Source: Cryomorpha ignava (GTDB lineage: Bacteria; Bacteroidota; Bacteroidia; Flavobacteriales_D; Cryomorphaceae). From it: a stretch of DNA of 64,000 nucleotides. Position 1 is the stretch's first letter. Each line of letters opens with the position of its first letter. The notes under the pieces are model-generated. The model saw nothing but the letters and a program-made list of their open reading frames with translations, ran no database searches and was not told where the DNA came from. Below are positions 60,529 to 64,000 of the stretch, piece by piece. The position numbers were made by a program, and so were the translations under genes. Location of the stretch: assembly GCF_010686655.1 (NCBI RefSeq), contig NZ_JAAGVY010000024.1, forward strand, positions 1 to 64,000. The letters run 5' to 3'.

Positions 60529-61187
60529 TAAAGGCCGTTATTTTTGATATGGATGGTTTGCTTATTGACTCCGAACCTTTTTGGAGAAAAGCAGAACAAG
60601 AAGCCTTTTCAGAAGTGGATATAATGCTTACCGATGCTGATTGCCGTGAAACCATGGGATACAGGCTAAATGAAGTGGTAGAGCTCTGGTACGCACGCCA
60701 TCCCTGGAAAGGAAAAACGATGGAAGAAGTGGAAGAGCGGATACTTTCGCTTGTAAGCAAATACATTTTAGCAGAAGGAAAACCCATGCCGGGTGTAACT
60801 GAAGTTTTGGCTGAATGTCAAAGACGCAAATTAAAAATCGCTATTGCGTCGTCCTCACCTATGTCTCTTATTATTAGCGTAGTAAAAGTCTTGCAAATGG
60901 AAGGAGCCTTTCATGCATTGCATTCTGCACAGTATGAAGCGTTTGGAAAACCTCATCCCGCCGTATTTATTGCTACAACAAAACAACTGGATGTTTTACC
61001 TCACCAATGCCTCGTACTCGAAGATTCCTTTCACGGAGTGGTAGCGGCTCTGGCGGCTAAAATGCCTGTTATAGCAGTGCCCGACAGCGAAATGATTTCG
61101 GATAAAAGATTTAACGCAGCAACTTTAACAATCAAATCGTTAATTGATTTTGACTGGAACCGTTTACCGAAAGAAATAACTTTTTGA
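60525..61187 (+). CDS. hxpB: HAD-IA phosphatase, HxpB/2-deoxyglucose-6-phosphatase type
   Basis: 220 residues from ATG 60525; the earlier frame start adds MAQH and overlaps trkH further. Motif I VIFDMDGLLIDSEPFW, motif II IAIASSSPMSL, motif III Lys in AFGKPHPAVF, and motif IV LVLEDSFHGVVAALAAKMPVIAVPD are complete. The family dephosphorylates hexitol and sugar phosphates; the choice of HxpB over other YniC-like phosphatases is tentative. It shares a 4-bp overlap with trkH and is followed by the TPR gene after 25 bp. Confidence 0.85.
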   Translation: MIKAVIFDMDGLLIDSEPFWRKAEQEAFSEVDIMLTDADCRETMGYRLNEVVELWYARHPWKGKTMEEVEERILSLVSKYILAEGKPMPGVTEVLAECQRRKLKIAIASSSPMSLIISVVKVLQMEGAFHALHSAQYEAFGKPHPAVFIATTKQLDVLPHQCLVLEDSFHGVVAALAAKMPVIAVPDSEMISDKRFNAATLTIKSLIDFDWNRLPKEITF

Positions 61188-61212
61188 TCGTCCCGAACGT
61201 ATCAATGCGCGT

Positions 61213-62079
61213 ATGCGCCGAAAACTGATATTCTCCATTCTCCTGCTATCATCACTCATTGCTAAATCGCAAGACAACGCTATTTTTGCCGATGCCCGTT
61301 CGCACTATAACAATGCGCAATATGCAGATGCACTCATTTCATTAAACCGTATTACGGAAACTGATGAAGCCAATTTTGATGTCTGGCTTTTAAAAGGTGA
61401 CTGCTATCAAAAAGAAGAAAATTTTGTGGAAGCCATTCAGGCATATAAAAAAGCCGAGAAGTTAAATGATCAATCGGCATTGCTTTACGCAAATTGGGCA
61501 TCAGCCCTTTACAATAGAAATGAAATTGAAGCAGGAGAGAAAAAGGCCAAGGAAGCTTTAAAAATCGATAAAGAATTGCCCGAAGCCAATTATTTTATGG
61601 GCAATCTCAAGCACCACGAATATAGTTTAATGGCGGCTTTAAAATACTACAATCAAGCCATAAAACTTAAACCAGATTACCGCGACGCTCTTTACATGCG
61701 CGCTGCGACATATGCCGAATTGGGAAATTACAGCAAAGCATTAAAAGATTACGAAAAGGTACTCGAAATCGATCCAAATTTAGCTCAAGCCAAGTACAAT
61801 ATTGGTGTTATACAACTTGCGACAGAATCATACGCCGCAGCCGCTAAAACTTTTGAAGAACTCAAACCGGAAAATTTAGATAAACCCATCGACTACTATT
61901 TCTATCAGGCCGAGGCACTTTATTTTGCAGGCGAAAAAGAAGAAGCTTGTTTGCTTTACGAAAAGGCAAAAGATTTGGGTGATATTGAATCTGCTGGAAT
62001 TTACCAGAAGTATTGTCTGGATAAAGAAGAGCGTAAGGAGCCGGCTGGTAAGACTCGTACCATCAGGGCGACTTTCTAA
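61213..62079 (+). CDS. Exported TPR-repeat protein
   Basis: 288 residues. Signal peptide MRRKLIFSILLLSSLIAKSQ, then at least six tetratricopeptide repeats (ARSHYNNAQYADALISLNRI, VWLLKGDCYQKEENFVEAIQAYKKAEKL, LPEANYFMGNLKHHEYSLMAALKYYNQAIKL, DALYMRAATYAELGNYSKALKDYEKVLEI, QAKYNIGVIQLATESYAAAAKTFEEL, and a final one to about 265). A periplasmic scaffold or protein-binding role is likely; the partner is unknown. It is probably the last gene of the trk transcript. Confidence 0.88.
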   Translation: MRRKLIFSILLLSSLIAKSQDNAIFADARSHYNNAQYADALISLNRITETDEANFDVWLLKGDCYQKEENFVEAIQAYKKAEKLNDQSALLYANWASALYNRNEIEAGEKKAKEALKIDKELPEANYFMGNLKHHEYSLMAALKYYNQAIKLKPDYRDALYMRAATYAELGNYSKALKDYEKVLEIDPNLAQAKYNIGVIQLATESYAAAAKTFEELKPENLDKPIDYYFYQAEALYFAGEKEEACLLYEKAKDLGDIESAGIYQKYCLDKEERKEPAGKTRTIRATF

Positions 62080-62119
62080 TTTCTGTCTGCCCATAAAGCC
62101 CGATATCAGCGTTGCACTT

Positions 62120-62167
62120 GTTTTGAAAACAGTCATTGACAAATGTCAACTCCTTGGTTTTCAAAAC
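62120..62167. repeat. Nested inverted repeat
   Basis: Outer arms GTTTTGAAAAC (62120-62130) and GTTTTCAAAAC (62157-62167) are perfect complements; each arm is itself an odd palindrome. Inside is TTGACA-AA-TGTCAA (62136-62149). This could form a cruciform or two alternative hairpins. Confidence 0.6.
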
Positions 62168-62263
62168 TGCGTGCGCCTTGCTATCGAACTTTCTGAATCA
62201 GACATACTAGGGGATTAGAAAAACTGATTACCAATGGCTTCCCGCACCATAACCAAAAAGGCA

Positions 62264-62405
62264 CAACCGCACAAATCTGATAAGAGATTAATTTCATTCA
62301 TTGAAATACGACCCAAATTTAATTTGAAGGTTAACCAAAATTAGGTTATCCGATAAAAGTACTGTGCGTGCAGGGCTCCCTCTAGAATGAGGCGCGCAAG
62401 AGCTC
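62264..62405 (+). repeat. Degenerate dispersed element, copy B
   Basis: Collinear with copy A at 27969-28110: CAACCGCACAAATC, ATTCATT, GTGCG and GGCGCGC at nearly the same offsets (0, 37, 100, 127). Confidence 0.5.
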
Positions 62406-62439
62406 TATGAAACAAGAAATTAGTAGCTTAGATCATCTC

Positions 62440-63876
62440 TTAATAATCCCCATAAACCTCCAACAACATCGTCTCGATCTTTTGCCTCAAATCGGTTCCG
62501 CTTCCATCAAAATTATTGACAACCACCGCAAAGGCTATCTTGCGACCCGATGAGGCAGCAAAATACCCGGCATAAGCGCGCACTTTATCCATCGATCCAC
62601 TTTTGCCACGCAGATTTCCTGCCAGATTCGTTCGTTTGCCAAACCATTTCATACTGCCCTCTTCGCCGGCAAGAGGCAAGTTGCCTAGCAAATCTTTTCG
62701 CAGCATTTCATCTTTGGCGCAATATTGAATTAATGTTGTAATCTGACTGGCAGACACAGCTGTAAATCGAGATAAACCGCTTCCATCATAAGCATACAGC
62801 GGATATTCCTTTTCGCAAATAGGCTCGTAGAATTTTTCCAGGCTTTCGAGCCCGCCCATCAGTGTGCCATCACCATTCTTAACTCCTATTTGATAAAGAA
62901 AAGTCTCTGCATAGAGATTATCACTTTCTACATTGGTGTGTTTGACAAGCGCGCTGAGCGAAGGTGAAAATTCTTCGCGAATGACTCTGTAAGTTGCAGG
63001 CTCGCGCAATGTAGCTTGCTCTACAACAAGTCCTCCGCTTCCAATTCCAATTTTTTTAAGTGCCTTTTGCAAATGGCTTGCAGCAAAAACAGGCGGATTT
63101 GGCAAGCTTCCTTTAATTTTAAAATGATCTCGACCGGCGGGCAAGGTTCCACGCACTATTCGCTCATTGCTGTAGGGCGATCCGAAAATAAAAGCTCTGT
63201 CAGATTGAATGGTACTGCTTACAACTTCTGAATTGATTTGCAAACCGGGTACAGCCGGATCAATAGATAAAATTTTGGCTTCACGGCCAATATCTGAAGG
63301 CACCTGAAAATCGACGTAAAACGTATTGTCATTTATATTCAATCCCGAAACTGCGGCTCCGTAGTAGTTTCCCATATCTTCCCAGATACGCGTTCGTGGA
63401 ATTCCATCACCTTGAAAATGAGCTGCATTAGCTACGATCTTTCCGTTTACACTATCTATTCCGGCAGCTTTTACAGCACTAGCCCATTCCAGCATAAGCG
63501 GTTCAAACCCCGGCGAAAAATGCCGTGATCCCAAAGCAGGATCGCCGCCCCCGATTATATAAAGATTTCCGGAAAGGATACCGTTTTCTATTTTCCCATC
63601 GTATGCCAGAACGGTGCGGAATCGAAACTCAGAACCTAGCGTTTTTAGCGCAGCGGTGGTTGTAAAAAGCTTCCAAACCGATGCTGGACAAAGGCGTTGA
63701 TCTTCATTTGCCGCTTGCAAAACGGCTCCTGTTTCAAAATCGGCAACCGATACCGAAACCAAAGCACCTTTTAAATCAGCCGATTGCGAAAACTTTTCGG
63801 CAGATGATTGACCTACGCAATTCGCCGAAAGGCAAACCGCAAAAAGGAAAAAACAGAATTTTAAATACCCCATCAT
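62440..63876 (-). CDS. dacB: D-alanyl-D-alanine carboxypeptidase/endopeptidase (PBP4, S13)
   Basis: 478 residues. Signal peptide MMGYLKFCFFLFAVCLSANCVGQ. Penicillin-binding motifs: CPASVWKLFTTTAAL with Ser66-x-x-Lys69, VKHTNVESDNLYAETF with SxN (Ser-Asp-Asn), and LRGKSGSMDKVRAYAG with KSG in place of KTG, as is common in the family. The insert domains typical of S13 peptidases lie between. It trims D-Ala from peptidoglycan peptides and may cut cross-links in the periplasm. No promoter was recognised within the 124 bp to the window end. Confidence 0.93.
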   Translation of the reverse strand: MMGYLKFCFFLFAVCLSANCVGQSSAEKFSQSADLKGALVSVSVADFETGAVLQAANEDQRLCPASVWKLFTTTAALKTLGSEFRFRTVLAYDGKIENGILSGNLYIIGGGDPALGSRHFSPGFEPLMLEWASAVKAAGIDSVNGKIVANAAHFQGDGIPRTRIWEDMGNYYGAAVSGLNINDNTFYVDFQVPSDIGREAKILSIDPAVPGLQINSEVVSSTIQSDRAFIFGSPYSNERIVRGTLPAGRDHFKIKGSLPNPPVFAASHLQKALKKIGIGSGGLVVEQATLREPATYRVIREEFSPSLSALVKHTNVESDNLYAETFLYQIGVKNGDGTLMGGLESLEKFYEPICEKEYPLYAYDGSGLSRFTAVSASQITTLIQYCAKDEMLRKDLLGNLPLAGEEGSMKWFGKRTNLAGNLRGKSGSMDKVRAYAGYFAASSGRKIAFAVVVNNFDGSGTDLRQKIETMLLEVYGDY

Positions 63877-64000
63877 TAAAAAAGCTTCACTATTAATAAT
63901 GCAAAGAAGGGGGTTTTGGTATAATTACAATCTCTTTTTTATGGAAATTTGTGGAGGGTGAGCTATTTGAGGTATTTAAAGGTATTTATTAGGGTAAAAT
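63877..64000. other. Window end, no gene seen
   Basis: 124 bp upstream of dacB with no open frame of note and no clear TAnnTTTG box on the minus strand. Confidence 0.5.

Larger units (their letters stand above)
62080..62439. other. 360-bp non-coding convergent intergenic region
   Basis: No credible open frame: the frames reported here are short and continue from neighbouring coding regions. It contains a compound inverted repeat at 62120-62167 and copy B of the degenerate element (62264-62405). No rRNA, tRNA or terminator with T-run was recognised. Confidence 0.6.

Noticed and set aside
62264-62277. The 14-mer CAACCGCACAAATC as sole evidence of a repeat
   Set aside because: In a 64-kb window several 14-mer coincidences are expected by chance; I kept the repeat only because other landmarks match at the same spacing.

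Overview
The window is chromosomal DNA from a gliding-lineage member of the Bacteroidota, most likely in the Flavobacteriales. The reasoning is as follows. Secreted proteins carry type IX secretion (T9SS) type A and type B C-terminal signals. GldF and GldG are encoded. Lipoproteins have a Cys followed by an acidic run. There are three TonB-dependent receptors of Bacteroidota type, a SiaB/SiaC pair and many Bacteroidota-specific DUF families. The promoters match the Bacteroidota -7 consensus TAnnTTTG, some with a TTG -33 element, and Shine-Dalgarno sequences are not evident. I cannot place it to genus. No rRNA, tRNA, CRISPR array, insertion sequence or prophage was seen; the stretch reads as ordinary, densely packed chromosome.

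Layout. 1-540: tail of a T9SS cargo gene, its terminator and a small YkvA-like membrane protein. 0.65-6.7 kb: a tightly overlapping operon of DUF4856 lipoprotein, imelysin-like lipoprotein, HTTM membrane protein and TonB receptor, probably for iron. 6.7-8.3 kb: csaA and dnaN, convergent on a shared terminator. 8.4-11.9 kb: gldF-gldG-DUF4340, leftward. 12-15.6 kb: a small monooxygenase, a 52-aa membrane protein, uvrB and an FkbM methyltransferase. 15.7-18 kb: a GbsR/MarR regulator with a 9-bp dyad in front of it, then a DCC-fold membrane protein and a TIGR01777 epimerase. 18-21.4 kb: siaB-siaC, a methyltransferase, a ZIP transporter and a peroxiredoxin. 21.6-27.6 kb: two large divergent T9SS-secreted proteins sharing a palindromic promoter. 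27.6-28.3 kb: a 700-bp non-coding region full of degenerate repeats.

28.3-45.3 kb is housekeeping and envelope: a DCC protein, glyA, fahA, a RelA/SpoT stringent-response enzyme, fur, a STAS protein, purA, an LptA/OstA-like protein convergent with LptD, an amidase with a SPOR-like tail, an MCE protein, a two-subunit Fe-S (HdrB/GlpC-like) redox module and a conserved protein of unknown role. 45.3-48.2 kb: a metallophosphoesterase and a DPP-IV type peptidase. 48.3-52.4 kb: a second TonB operon resembling zinc (ZnuD-type) uptake, with a His/Cys-rich leader protein and two lipoproteins. 52.7-54.3 kb: a HEPN-nucleotidyltransferase fusion, a GNAT enzyme and an Mpo1-like protein. 54.3-57.6 kb: a cobalamin riboswitch controlling btuB and a BtuG-like lipoprotein. 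57.7-62.1 kb: trkA-trkH, an HAD phosphatase and a TPR protein. 62.1-62.4 kb: a second repeat-bearing non-coding region. 62.4-63.9 kb: a PBP4-type carboxypeptidase.

Themes. Three outer-membrane nutrient systems (probable iron, probable zinc, cobalamin) pair a TonB receptor with surface or periplasmic lipoproteins. LPS transport, an MCE protein, the amidase and PBP4 are envelope maintenance. The least explained signals are non-coding: (i) arrays of 7-bp units (AGCNNNA and AGTCNNN) just after stop codons; (ii) a degenerate element of about 140 bp present twice in convergent intergenic regions with collinear landmarks; (iii) face-to-face -7 boxes forming one palindrome between the two secreted-protein genes; (iv) a regulator dyad repeated as a half-site inside its own operon. 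Most gene starts were chosen from signal peptides, -7 box positions and overlap geometry; several use TTG or GTG.
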